Below, one piece after another: positions 8,038 to 15,930 of a DNA stretch of 64,000 bases. Origin of the DNA: Leuconostoc lactis (GTDB lineage: Bacteria; Bacillota; Bacilli; Lactobacillales; Lactobacillaceae); NCBI RefSeq assembly GCF_007954625.1, contig NZ_CP042420.1:1004501-1068500 (forward strand), read 5' to 3'. Positions within the stretch are counted from its first letter, which is position 1. Each line of letters opens with the position of its first letter. Both the position numbers and the translations under genes were made by a program. The notes below the pieces were generated by a model. That model saw nothing but the letters and a program-made list of their open reading frames with translations, ran no database searches and had not been told where the DNA came from.

Positions 8038-8830
8038 GATACAAAAAATTGCGCAATTGCTGTCAAATTTTGAAGGTCAGACTGCAATTGTTTTGTCACT
8101 TGATGGCAGTGTTTTGTTGTCGTTACGGCCAAATTTATCTTTTCCATCTGCTAGTTTAATAAAGTTACTGATTTCAGATTATATTATGACTGAAAAGCCA
8201 GAAGCTTTAGCTAACAAAGTATCGCTAATCAATCCAGATTTTGGGTTGGCTGAGGATGATGTTTGGTGGACGAAACGAAATCTAACGCATTTTGGAGCAG
8301 GAATTTTAGACGTTTTGTCGGGCAATAATCAGACTGTCACGGTGGCGCAATTGCAAACGCTAATGTTGACGATTTCTGATAATTGGGCCGCAAATGCGTT
8401 GATACGTTACTTTGGTATGGCAGAAATCAATCACTTTGCAAGCTCACGTTATACAAACACTCACTTGCGTCGCCAATTCATGGCACAAACCAAGCTAGAT
8501 AATGAAACAACAGCCTCTGACAGTTTATCAATGTTAAAAAATGTTCTGGAACATTCGGCTACCAACTATTTATTGACGCGTCAGCAATCGCAATATAAGT
8601 TGCCCGGGACGTTTATTGAAAACACCTCAATGCCATTTCAAGAATTAACCATTTTCAATAAGACTGGTGAAGGTGCAACAGTTGATCATGATGCTATGAG
8701 TATCGTATTTGATAATCACCAATTAGATGTTGCACTGTTAACAAAAACAAGCGCCAGTCACAGATTTCAGCGACTGGCGTTGTTTAACAATATAAGTCAT
8801 GTTTTGTGGGACGAAATGATTTTGTTTTAG
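8027..8830 (+). CDS. Class A beta-lactamase-like serine hydrolase, no signal peptide
   Basis: 267 residues from the ATG preceded by AGAGGAG. It overlaps the epimerase by 11 bases. Penicillin-binding fold motifs are S43-L-I-K46, S117-D-N119 and K212-T-G214. The omega-loop region reads HLRRQFMAQTKLDNETTASD, so the class A deacylating E-x-x-L-N is not recognisable. This argues against efficient beta-lactam hydrolysis and for a peptidase or esterase. With no signal peptide it should stay in the cytoplasm, where a beta-lactamase would be useless. It is the last gene of the block; its stop is 28 bases before the IS end. Confidence 0.78.
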   Translation: MTFKIQKIAQLLSNFEGQTAIVLSLDGSVLLSLRPNLSFPSASLIKLLISDYIMTEKPEALANKVSLINPDFGLAEDDVWWTKRNLTHFGAGILDVLSGNNQTVTVAQLQTLMLTISDNWAANALIRYFGMAEINHFASSRYTNTHLRRQFMAQTKLDNETTASDSLSMLKNVLEHSATNYLLTRQQSQYKLPGTFIENTSMPFQELTIFNKTGEGATVDHDAMSIVFDNHQLDVALLTKTSASHRFQRLALFNNISHVLWDEMILF

Positions 8831-8858
8831 AAAAAATAACTTGTGGACTCACAAAAAA

Positions 8859-9147
8859 GTGAACTGAACCCCATAAGTTGGAGCGAAGTTTAAGCGGCTA
8901 ACTGGTCGAAAAGATATCGGTATTGCACCGGTGTCTTTCCGGCCAGTTTTGTTTTAATCCGCTTTTTGTTGTAGTAATCAACATAGTCAGTTACGGCGGA
9001 TTTTAGTTCGTCATAACTCGGATAGTGATTGTTGTGTACCGTTCCAACTTTTACGATATGGAAGATACTCTCGGCCATAGCATTATCCAGGCATGTTGCT
9101 TTACGACGCATGCTCTGGAAAACACAGTTGTTATAGAATGAACTCAT
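8859..9147 (-). mobile_element. Truncated IS3-family element (terminal repeat plus 3' end of transposase)
   Basis: The right terminal repeat (8859-8883, GTGAACTGAACCCC...) is followed on the minus strand by an 85-codon remnant of OrfB (stop at 8890). The remnant includes the last catalytic Glu (CLDNAMAESIF) and the typical YVDYYNKKRI...GKTPVQYR tail of rve-type IS3 transposases. The N-terminal two-thirds of OrfB and all of OrfA are missing, so it cannot transpose by itself. The terminal repeat is an inverted copy of the sequence at 1868-1892, so these two ends bracket the six-gene block. Confidence 0.88.
8890..9147 (-). pseudogene. IS3-family transposase OrfB fragment (C-terminal 85 codons)
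   Basis: The C-terminal part of a DDE transposase core: QSMRRKATCLDNAMAESIF contains the third acidic residue, followed by HNNHYPSYDELKSAV and DYVDYYNKKRIKTKL. The two upstream Asp residues of the DDE triad are absent because the element is cut at about 9150. The nominal ATG at 9147 is simply the first in-frame Met after the break and has no sensible ribosome-binding site. Confidence 0.85.
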
Positions 9148-9164
9148 ATGAAAAAATAGGCAAA

Positions 9165-9201
9165 GAAAAAACCCCTATAACTTTGGACGGTTATGGGGCG
9201 T
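9165..9201 (-). terminator. Intrinsic terminator for the nadE-side operon (minus strand)
   Basis: On the minus strand, GCCCCATAACC, an A/C-rich loop and GTTATAGGGG are followed by TTTTTTC. It lies about 40 bases beyond the stop of the MucBP/SH3 protein gene. Its CCCCATAA core resembles the IS end, so a contribution from IS sequence is possible. Confidence 0.6.
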
Positions 9202-9238
9202 TGTGACACAAAGACTGATGTCTCTCGTAGTGATTTTG

Positions 9239-9928
9239 TTATAGCTTATTAATATATAGACTGTTAATCCAGCCGTGATGGGCCAGTTCGTACCAGGTAA
9301 TGCCGTTGTCGTGGTGTTGTTCGTTAATGATGGCGACAAAATCACCATCGGCGACACTGCCAATTGGCAAACCGTAAGGTTCGGCAAAGACTTCAGTAGC
9401 TTGATTTGGCAAGAAATTGACAATGGCATTGGGTTGGTCGTTAGCTACGGCATGGGCCTGAATGTAATGAATATTTTCGGCATTTGGCGCCGTGTCCGAA
9501 AGTACCATGAGATGCGCTTCGTACCGTAGCCAGGCATGATCGCCAATTTGGTACCAGAATTGGCCATTGGCCGTGATGACACGGAGTGGCGTCGCCCAAA
9601 AACTGCCGACCGGAATATTGGCGCTCACAGCTGCCTGATCGTCAGGTGCTTCATAGGCCAACATATCAGCTTGAACGGCAATATACATGGTGATACGATG
9701 GGCATCCCGCCAATTGCTTGGGCGGAAATAGAGATGCAATGATTGTGGTAAATTACCAAAAATACTGTTGAGATCACCAGAGGCATCAACGTAGGTGTAA
9801 TTGGTAATTTCAGGGACCGTCACGCTATAAGGCTCACCAACGCCACCATCTAGACGCGTTGGGGGCATGAGTGTTGCTTGGGTGGCAATGTCCTCGTAAT
9901 AAACCCAAACGGGTGATTCATTTGTCAT
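9239..9928 (-). CDS. MucBP-like plus SH3-like repeat protein of unknown function
   Basis: 229 residues, start supported by AAGGAGGG. The N-terminal half (about 30-75, GEPYSVTVPEITNYTYVDAS...LHLYFRP) resembles a MucBP module. Two later segments end in FWYQIGDHAWLRYEAH and ITWYELAHHGWINSLYI, like SH3b/GW wall-binding repeats. These modules normally sit on secreted, wall-attached proteins, but there is no signal peptide, membrane helix or LPXTG motif. It is downstream of pncB-nadE on the same strand. I cannot assign a function, and it may be a cytoplasmic derivative of a surface protein. Confidence 0.7.
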   Translation of the reverse strand: MTNESPVWVYYEDIATQATLMPPTRLDGGVGEPYSVTVPEITNYTYVDASGDLNSIFGNLPQSLHLYFRPSNWRDAHRITMYIAVQADMLAYEAPDDQAAVSANIPVGSFWATPLRVITANGQFWYQIGDHAWLRYEAHLMVLSDTAPNAENIHYIQAHAVANDQPNAIVNFLPNQATEVFAEPYGLPIGSVADGDFVAIINEQHHDNGITWYELAHHGWINSLYINKL

Positions 9929-9955
9929 TATTTAACCCTCCTTGTTGTGTGGTGT

Positions 9956-10780
9956 TTAGTAGAACCACGTGTCATAAATCGTGACGGGTTCGTGACGTTT
10001 ATGGGCACTGGCCAAATATAAGGCTTCAATTTTTTCAGCGAGTGCAGCGGGGACGGTTTGGCCTTCAAGATAGTCATCGATAACGTCATAAGAGACGCCG
10101 AGTGCGACTTCATCTGGTAATTGTGGGCGATCATCTTCCAAATCAGCCGTTGGTACTTTTTCATAAAGTGCCGCTGGCGCCGCTAATGCTTGTAACATCG
10201 CGCGACCTTGTCGCTTATTTAAACGCCAAAGGGGATTGATGTCAGTGCCGCCATCACCGTACTTAGTAAAGAAACCAGCAAAAGCTTCGGCAGCATGATC
10301 CGTCCCAATTACCACGCCCTGATATTCGCGGGCAACTGCATATTGGGCAATCATCCGCATTTTAGGTTTGATTGACCCACGACTCAGGTCATCAACTACC
10401 AAACCACTGTCACGAAGTGCCACAGTCATGGCATCAGTTGCTGCTTTAATATTGGTTGTGATCACGCGATCAGCATCGATAAAGGCTAGAGCTGCTAAAG
10501 CATCTGGCTCATCTAATTGCTGACCATAAGGTTGTCTAATGGCAATGAGTTGATAGGTTTGATCGGTTTCCGCAGTCAGTTCTTGTGTTGCCAGACGCGC
10601 GAGTTTACCAGCGAGGGTTGAATCTTGGCCACCAGAGACGGCAATCACATAGCTCGTATATTGTGGATTTTGTAACAAATAATTTTTTAAAAAATCTACA
10701 GAACGGCGCACTTCAAGTGCGGGATCAATGGTTGGTTGAACGTGTAAATCGGCAATGATTTTGGCTTGTAAGGGACGCAT
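9956..10780 (-). CDS. nadE: NH3-dependent NAD+ synthetase
   Basis: 274 residues from the ATG at 10780, chosen because AGGAGAA precedes it; the longer frame reaching 10840 runs into pncB. It converts nicotinate adenine dinucleotide to NAD with ammonia and ATP. The N-type ATP pyrophosphatase P-loop SGGQDST is at about residue 50, GTDHAAEAFAGFFTKYGDGG is the conserved NaAD/ATP-binding block, and the RPQLPDE and HKRHEP motifs are near the end. There is no glutaminase domain. It is separated from pncB by one base, forming a compact nicotinate salvage unit. Confidence 0.96.
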   Translation of the reverse strand: MRPLQAKIIADLHVQPTIDPALEVRRSVDFLKNYLLQNPQYTSYVIAVSGGQDSTLAGKLARLATQELTAETDQTYQLIAIRQPYGQQLDEPDALAALAFIDADRVITTNIKAATDAMTVALRDSGLVVDDLSRGSIKPKMRMIAQYAVAREYQGVVIGTDHAAEAFAGFFTKYGDGGTDINPLWRLNKRQGRAMLQALAAPAALYEKVPTADLEDDRPQLPDEVALGVSYDVIDDYLEGQTVPAALAEKIEALYLASAHKRHEPVTIYDTWFY

Positions 10781-10781
10781 A

Positions 10782-12131
10782 TTACTTCTCCTGGAGATTG
10801 TGCTGGACTGCATTAATCGCTGCGTTTTTGGCTGCAGCAAGTGCTGGGGATAAGGTAACCGGATAGGTTGCTGGTTGGTCTAAACGCTTGAACTGTGGGT
10901 CAATTGCTGCCAAACGTTGATTGGCGTAGGCTTGACTATCAGCCAAACTTGGTAGCGTATAAACACGCTGGCCAGCAACAAAAATATCTTGGAGCAGTGG
11001 GGTGCCGTCCTGTGTTTCGTCAGCAAAACTTAAGACATCACCAGTACGCGTCCGCCAAATTTGCTTTTTACCAGGCGTAGAAATTTTATCGCGATCATCA
11101 GAGAGCTTAATCGTATTTTGACCAGCAATATTGACCATTTTGTAAACTGCACCTAATGCGGGTTGGTCATAAGCGGTGATCAGTTTCGTCCCCACACCCC
11201 AAACATCAATTTGTGCCCCACGGGCTTTTAAATCAGTAATCGTGTACTCATCTAAATCATTAGATGCATATATTTTGGCTGATGGGAAACCAGCCGCATC
11301 TAGCTGCTGGCGAATAGCTTGAGATAGGGCTACCATGTCGCCAGAATCAAGGCGTACGCCCTGGAAGTTAATCCGGTCGCCAAATTCTTTAGCCACCTTA
11401 ATGGCATTTGGCACACCAGAGTTGAGGGTGTCAAAGGTGTCAACGAGGAAGACGACATCGTGATGGGTGTTAGCGTACGCTTTAAAGGCCGTATAGTCAT
11501 CTTGATAGGCTTGTACTAACGCATGGGCATGGGTACCAGCGACTGGTAGGTCAAATAATTTTCCTGCGCGCACATTGGAAGTGGCATTAAAGCCACCGAT
11601 AAATGCTGCGCGGGTACCCCAAAGGGCCGCATCAAGTTCTTGGGCGCGTCGTGTGCCAAATTCCATCAGAGGATCTTGCCCAGCTGCTGTTCGGACACGG
11701 GCTGCTTTAGTGGCAATCAACGTTTGGAAGTTAATCATGTTGAGGAGGGCAGTTTCGAGTAATTGCGCATCGACCAAGGGCCCTTCAACTTGCAATAACG
11801 GTTCTTGGGCAAACATGACTTCACCTTCATGTGGTGCCCGAATTGTGGCCGTTAAGCGCCAATTAGCCAGATAAGTTAGGAAGTCTTCTGGATAAAGTGA
11901 CAAATGACGCAAATAATCAATATCGCTAGTGGTAAAGGTCAGATTTTCAAGATAATTAACGGCATGTGCCAGACCAGCAAAGAGCACATAGCCGTTGTTA
12001 AATGGCCGGTTTCTAAAATAGGCTTCAAAAACGACGGGTTGTTGCGCAATGCCCGCTTGCCAATAGGTATAAATCATGTTGATCTGATACAGATCGGTAT
12101 GTAAAGTCAGTGAATCGTCTGGATAAATCAT
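10782..12131 (-). CDS. pncB: Nicotinate phosphoribosyltransferase
   Basis: 449 residues from the ATG at 12131, preceded by AAGGAAAT; an in-frame upstream Met adds ten residues with no ribosome-binding site. It makes nicotinate mononucleotide from nicotinate and PRPP, the entry step of NAD salvage. Family blocks are visible: TDLYQINMIYTYW at the N-terminus, EFGTRRAQ, GTHAHALVQAY and the phosphate-binding SGDM region. It is transcribed divergently from tsaE and is the first gene of the pncB-nadE-MucBP unit. Together with nadR this implies reliance on external nicotinate or nicotinamide riboside. Confidence 0.95.
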   Translation of the reverse strand: MIYPDDSLTLHTDLYQINMIYTYWQAGIAQQPVVFEAYFRNRPFNNGYVLFAGLAHAVNYLENLTFTTSDIDYLRHLSLYPEDFLTYLANWRLTATIRAPHEGEVMFAQEPLLQVEGPLVDAQLLETALLNMINFQTLIATKAARVRTAAGQDPLMEFGTRRAQELDAALWGTRAAFIGGFNATSNVRAGKLFDLPVAGTHAHALVQAYQDDYTAFKAYANTHHDVVFLVDTFDTLNSGVPNAIKVAKEFGDRINFQGVRLDSGDMVALSQAIRQQLDAAGFPSAKIYASNDLDEYTITDLKARGAQIDVWGVGTKLITAYDQPALGAVYKMVNIAGQNTIKLSDDRDKISTPGKKQIWRTRTGDVLSFADETQDGTPLLQDIFVAGQRVYTLPSLADSQAYANQRLAAIDPQFKRLDQPATYPVTLSPALAAAKNAAINAVQHNLQEK

Positions 12132-12213
12132 GGTGATTTCCTTTAAAATTATTAAACCCATTATAGCAAAAAAACAGGGGTCTTATCGTAGAAAAAATAT
12201 CTCGTAAAAGCCG

Positions 12214-12231
12214 TGATATAATAGAAACATG
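12214..12231 (+). promoter_or_regulatory. Extended -10 promoter giving probable leaderless tsaE mRNA
   Basis: TGATATAAT (TG at 12214-12215, TATAAT at 12217-12222) ends six bases before the tsaE ATG at 12229, exactly where transcription would start. No Shine-Dalgarno sequence lies in between. The same spacing occurs before priA and rsgA. Confidence 0.6.
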
Positions 12232-12678
12232 ACAGAAATTTTGACAAACAATTCAAACGAAACCCAACAGTTTGCAGCACGTTTAGCCAAACTCGCTTAT
12301 CCTGGTTTAGTGATTACCTTGCAAGGTGATTTAGGGGCCGGTAAGACCACCTTTACGCAAGGATTTGCGCGTGAACTTGGCGTACGCGCACGCGTGAAAA
12401 GCCCCACTTTTAATATTATGAATACCTATGTGGCCCGCGATTTTCCAATTTATCATTTTGATGCTTATCGCTTAGAAGAGACAGGGGCGCAAGATCAAGG
12501 TTTTGAAGATTATGTCGGCACGGATGGGGTGACCCTGATTGAGTGGCCGCAATTTATGGCTGATTTACTTCCAAATGATCGGCTTGTCCTTAACTTTTTG
12601 CGTGGTGATGACGATGATGTGCGGACGATTCAAGTTCACGGTTTAGGTACAGCTGAAAAGATTGAGGCACAACTATGA
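12229..12678 (+). CDS. tsaE: tRNA threonylcarbamoyladenosine biosynthesis ATPase TsaE
   Basis: 149 residues, the usual size. It works with TsaB and TsaD in forming t6A37 on ANN-decoding tRNAs. Walker A is [12 protein letters not shown] at about 33-44, followed by the KSPTF switch and [14 protein letters not shown] is the conserved C-terminal block. The start fits the family's usual N-terminus. There is no ribosome-binding site, and the promoter's -10 lies immediately upstream. The stop overlaps the next start by four bases. Confidence 0.95.
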   Translation: MTEILTNNSNETQQFAARLAKLAYPGLVITLQGDLGAGKTTFTQGFARELGVRARVKSPTFNIMNTYVARDFPIYHFDAYRLEETGAQDQGFEDYVGTDGVTLIEWPQFMADLLPNDRLVLNFLRGDDDDVRTIQVHGLGTAEKIEAQL

Positions 12679-13166
12679 CATTTGATTTGACCCAACCGAT
12701 TACCTTTGAACTAGCTGAGGCCAGCTTAGAACGTGCAGCTGAATGGCAGGCCCTCATTCACCAATTGATGACGGAAACGGATACGTTTTTGGTGACGAGT
12801 GTCCGTGATGGGGATGTGATCCCCGAAGTCAGTGACGGACCGGCAATTACGTTGTTACTCATTGCTGAACAAGGGGCGCTGAATTTACCGGTGGGCATTG
12901 GTTCAATTGAAAACGGTGAAGTTGGCATGGCGATTTTAGAACAATTTCATGGGGCTGGTTTAGGCCAAAGTCTTTTAACAGCCTTACTCGATTGGGCTGA
13001 ACACGTTGGCTTAGATCAGGTCTGGTTGGATGTGCAACAGGATAATCACCCCGCCCAACATATTTATCAAAAGTTTGGTTTTCAAGCAGTTGATGAACCA
13101 GTCGCTATCGTGTTACCCAATGGGCGGGCCACGCAATTGCAACGTATGGTCAAGGACTTGGCTTAA
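12675..13166 (+). CDS. GNAT-family N-acetyltransferase
   Basis: 163 residues with a GNAT core. Strand 4/loop VGMAILEQFHGAGLGQSLL is the acetyl-CoA pyrophosphate-binding motif A (Q/H-x-x-G-x-G-x type), followed by WLDVQQDNHPAQHIYQKFGFQAV. It overlaps tsaE by four bases. RimI normally follows tsaB rather than tsaE, and this sequence is not a clear RimI, so the substrate is unknown. Confidence 0.85.
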   Translation: MTFDLTQPITFELAEASLERAAEWQALIHQLMTETDTFLVTSVRDGDVIPEVSDGPAITLLLIAEQGALNLPVGIGSIENGEVGMAILEQFHGAGLGQSLLTALLDWAEHVGLDQVWLDVQQDNHPAQHIYQKFGFQAVDEPVAIVLPNGRATQLQRMVKDLA

Positions 13167-13179
13167 ATAGGAGGACACG

Positions 13180-13713
13180 ATGAATTTTGTTGCAATGGAT
13201 TTTGAAACAGCGAATCATGAAAAACACTCTGCCGTATCGATGGCCCTGGCGGTTGTTCGGCAAAACGAAGTGGTGGATGAGTTTTATAGTTTGATTCAAC
13301 CAGAAACTTACTTCAGTGCACGCAACACCGCTATTCATGGTATTCGTGAACAAGATGTTGCGCAGGCGCCAAAGTTTCCAGAAATTTGGGCGCAGGTGGC
13401 GCCACTATTTACCGAAGACAAGCTTGTTGTGGCCCATAACGCGCCGTTTGACCATGGGGTGTTGCAGGGAACATTGGCGTATTACGGGATTGAAGCACCG
13501 CACTATATGTTGTTAGACACTGTGCGTAGCAGTCGGCAACTTTTTCCGCACTTCCGTAACCATAAGCTCAACACGGTGGCTGAAAATCTTGGGATTACGT
13601 TAGACCATCATCACAATGCGCTGGATGATGCTGTCGCAGCCGCGCAAATTTTAATTTACCAAGACCAACATTTTGGGACAGCTAGTCTCAAACCTTTTGT
13701 CAAAAATAAATGA
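13180..13713 (+). CDS. DnaQ-like 3'-5' exonuclease (DEDDh)
   Basis: 177 residues, with GGAGG-type ribosome-binding site. The DEDDh residues are present: D-x-E in AMDFETAN, D in HNAPFDHGVL, and H-x-x-x-x-D in HHNALDDAVAAA. It is a stand-alone exonuclease domain similar to the epsilon proofreading subunit but without polymerase or BRCT parts, so a role in repair or RNA/DNA end trimming is as likely as proofreading. It ends at a terminator shared with convergent exoA. Confidence 0.88.
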   Translation: MNFVAMDFETANHEKHSAVSMALAVVRQNEVVDEFYSLIQPETYFSARNTAIHGIREQDVAQAPKFPEIWAQVAPLFTEDKLVVAHNAPFDHGVLQGTLAYYGIEAPHYMLLDTVRSSRQLFPHFRNHKLNTVAENLGITLDHHHNALDDAVAAAQILIYQDQHFGTASLKPFVKNK

Positions 13714-13739
13714 CCTCGCCCAGCCGGTGAGGTCATTTT
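13708..13739. terminator. Bidirectional terminator between convergent exonuclease genes
   Basis: The 10-bp stem AAATGACCTC/GAGGTCATTT, with T runs on either side, overlaps the stop of the DnaQ-like gene and ends just before the exoA stop. Confidence 0.85.
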
Positions 13740-13741
13740 GA

Positions 13742-14560
13742 TTAGAAAGCCATTTTTAATGAGATAGGTGCGTGATCTTGACGTAAGCCTGTGTCAATCA
13801 CGGCTGTTTCGGTCACTTTATCTGCAATGCGATCACTGACGAGGTAGTAATCGATTCGCCAACCAGAATTATTAATTTTACTGGTTTTACTAATTTGGGC
13901 CCACCAAGTATAAATACCAGGAGTATCTGGATTTTGGGCACGCATGGTATCAGTGAAACCAGCAGACAAGAGCGCAGTGAACTTTTCGCGTTCTTGATCG
14001 GTAAAGCCAGCAGACTTATGATTCGTTTTGGGATTTTTCAAATCAATTTCTTGATGCGCGACGTTCATATCGCCACTGAAAATCACAGGTTTTTGGGCAT
14101 CTAGTGATGAGATGTAGGCGCGATAAGCATCATCCCAAGCACCACGATCAGCGAGACGTGCTAACGCAGAACCAGAATTTGGGGTGTAAACGGTTGAGAC
14201 AAAAAAGTCCTCAAATTCCAAGGTGATAATCCGACCCTCAAGATCCATCTCACCTGGCGCTCCAATGGTTGGATAAGTCACGGCAAGTGGTGTCAAACGT
14301 GTCAGAATCATGGTGCCTGAATAACCTGAGCGTGCGTCACTGGCGTTGACATAAATTTGATAGTCAGGGAAAAGGTCAGCTAACACGGTAGCCTGCTTTT
14401 TGGTGAGGCCGGTGGCTTTGAGTTTTGTTTCCTGAATGGCAAAAACGTCAGGTTGTTGGGCAGCAATTTTTTGCAGCACGTCCCAAGTCATTTCACCACG
14501 GGCTGATTTGTGCTCGATGGCAGCATTAATTGAATCAATATTCCAAGAGATAAAGTGCAT
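13742..14560 (-). CDS. exoA: Exodeoxyribonuclease III / AP endonuclease
   Basis: 272 residues. It cleaves abasic sites and trims 3' ends in base excision repair. Family motifs run in order: WNIDSINA (metal Asn), QETKL (metal Glu), the STVYTPNS/SGDMNVAH catalytic Asp/Asn block, GFTDTMR, and the C-terminal DYYLVSDRI plus DHAPI catalytic Asp-His. The ribosome-binding site AAAGGAA supports the ATG at 14560. It lies 18 bases after the nnrD stop on the same strand. Confidence 0.95.
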   Translation of the reverse strand: MHFISWNIDSINAAIEHKSARGEMTWDVLQKIAAQQPDVFAIQETKLKATGLTKKQATVLADLFPDYQIYVNASDARSGYSGTMILTRLTPLAVTYPTIGAPGEMDLEGRIITLEFEDFFVSTVYTPNSGSALARLADRGAWDDAYRAYISSLDAQKPVIFSGDMNVAHQEIDLKNPKTNHKSAGFTDQEREKFTALLSAGFTDTMRAQNPDTPGIYTWWAQISKTSKINNSGWRIDYYLVSDRIADKVTETAVIDTGLRQDHAPISLKMAF

Positions 14561-14578
14561 GATGGGTTCCTTTGTGGC

Positions 14579-15403
14579 TTATTTAGCGTATTTTTTCATG
14601 AAACGGGGCAGTGCGTCACTAATTGCTGTGGGGCGTGTAATATAGTGCGTTTCTGCGAGTTCATCAGCAATGGCAGAGTGGGTGTACACGGCAGCTAGGA
14701 CGGCATCAGCGAGCGATACTGCAAAAAATTGGGCCGCAAAGCCAGCAATAATACCAGCTAGGGTATCGCCCATTCCACCCACAGCTTGATGTGGCCCACC
14801 AATAGTGAGCTCGTAAATATCTGTCGGTGTATAGATTTGCGTATGGAACTGTTTGAGCACCAGAATAGGCCGCACATTGAATTTCCCGCAAGCTAGCACG
14901 TTAAAAGCTTCAAAGGCTTGTTGTGGTATTGAGACGCCACTGAGACGTTGCCATTCCATTTGGTGCGGGGTGATGACCAGCTGTGAGTTTGGCCAAGGTA
15001 AGTGGTATTGGGCGACCAGGGTCAAAGCAGAACCGTCAACGATTAAGATGTGTTTTGGGTAGATGGCGGCAAATGTGGCTTGCAAAATATCGAAACGATC
15101 ACCTAAACCAGAACCAATTAAGATCACGTCGTGTTGCTGAATTAAAGCCGTTAAGTCGGCATTGAAATCAACGACCATTGCTTCAGGTAGTTGGCTATGA
15201 ATAGCTGTGAAATTCGCTGGATCTGTGGCAACCGTGACCAAACCAGCCCCAGCATTAACCGCGCCCAACGCATTCATAATCACGGCGCCACCATATTGCA
15301 CGGTGCCACCGATGATGAGCACACGACCAAAACTACCTTTATAAGTGTGTGGTGGTCGCTTGGTAATGACTTGTGTTAAAATTTTTTCCGTAAGTGACTT
15401 CAC
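14579..15403 (-). CDS. nnrD: ADP-dependent NAD(P)H-hydrate dehydratase
   Basis: 274 residues using the GTG at 15403, which sits 8 bases after GAGG; the TTG two codons upstream is too close to it. It repairs hydrated NAD(P)H. The ribokinase-like fold shows KGSFGRVLIIGGT, YGGAVIMNALGAVNAGAG, VDGSAL, TPHQMEW and the GMGDTLAGIIAG nucleotide/active-site motif. Only the dehydratase half is present; the NnrE epimerase domain is not fused. With pncB and nadE nearby on the same strand, this stretch is enriched for NAD metabolism. Confidence 0.94.
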   Translation of the reverse strand: MKSLTEKILTQVITKRPPHTYKGSFGRVLIIGGTVQYGGAVIMNALGAVNAGAGLVTVATDPANFTAIHSQLPEAMVVDFNADLTALIQQHDVILIGSGLGDRFDILQATFAAIYPKHILIVDGSALTLVAQYHLPWPNSQLVITPHQMEWQRLSGVSIPQQAFEAFNVLACGKFNVRPILVLKQFHTQIYTPTDIYELTIGGPHQAVGGMGDTLAGIIAGFAAQFFAVSLADAVLAAVYTHSAIADELAETHYITRPTAISDALPRFMKKYAK

Positions 15404-15456
15404 AATCAAATCCTCATTGTTTTAATTTTGTCAGTTAAAAACAGATGAAGGTAGTC

Positions 15457-15627
15457 TTAGCGGGTTAAATCTTTGCGATTTTCCCATAACGTCATGACAG
15501 CTAACAACACTAAACCAAAATTAGCCGTGAGAATCGCGAGGGTATCTTCTTTTAAAATCCAACTGACAAGTGATACAAACATTAAAATAATCGCAAAGAT
15601 GGTCGTGTATAAAATTGATTTCTTCAT
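15457..15627 (-). CDS. Small membrane protein, 56 residues
   Basis: A short ORF with ribosome-binding site GGGAG five bases before ATG. It has two hydrophobic segments (about 5-24 and 30-48) separated by KEDT, and a charged tail ENRKDLTR. I do not recognise the family. It is 53 bases upstream of nnrD on the same strand and may be a separate cistron of that transcript. Confidence 0.6.
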   Translation of the reverse strand: MKKSILYTTIFAIILMFVSLVSWILKEDTLAILTANFGLVLLAVMTLWENRKDLTR

Positions 15628-15882
15628 AATTTCTCCCTGATCAGACGAGTTGTTGGATTTTCAGTGCTGTTCGTTAAACTAAAACAAACATGAATGAACC
15701 GGCCAATCGTGTGTTAGGCCAACCAAATCGACACGTTGACTTAATCATACTGCCTTCATTTTAAATGATTTAACAGCCATTTACAAACGCAGTACCAGGG
15801 ACGACAATTATTGGCGCAATAACTATTTATTAAAAAACAATGATGCGTCTATGCAGAAACTATCAATAATTTGCTATAATCA
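15628..15882. other. Intergenic region with no gene seen
   Basis: A/T-rich, about 255 bases between divergent genes. A GGCC...GGCC short hairpin near 15700 is the only structure noticed. No ORF with a ribosome-binding site was found. Confidence 0.4.
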
Positions 15883-15910
15883 TTGACAATAGTATAATAA
15901 GGTATATCAT
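15883..15910 (+). promoter_or_regulatory. Sigma-A-type promoter of pepV
   Basis: TTGACA at 15883-15888 is followed after 16 bases by TATCAT at 15905-15910. The pepV ATG is 20 bases further, with GAAAGG between. Confidence 0.6.
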
Positions 15911-15930
15911 ACTGAAAGGTTTTTAAACTC

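Noticed and set aside
8027-8830. Beta-lactam resistance gene
   Set aside because: No signal peptide and no omega-loop glutamate; context is peptide catabolism.
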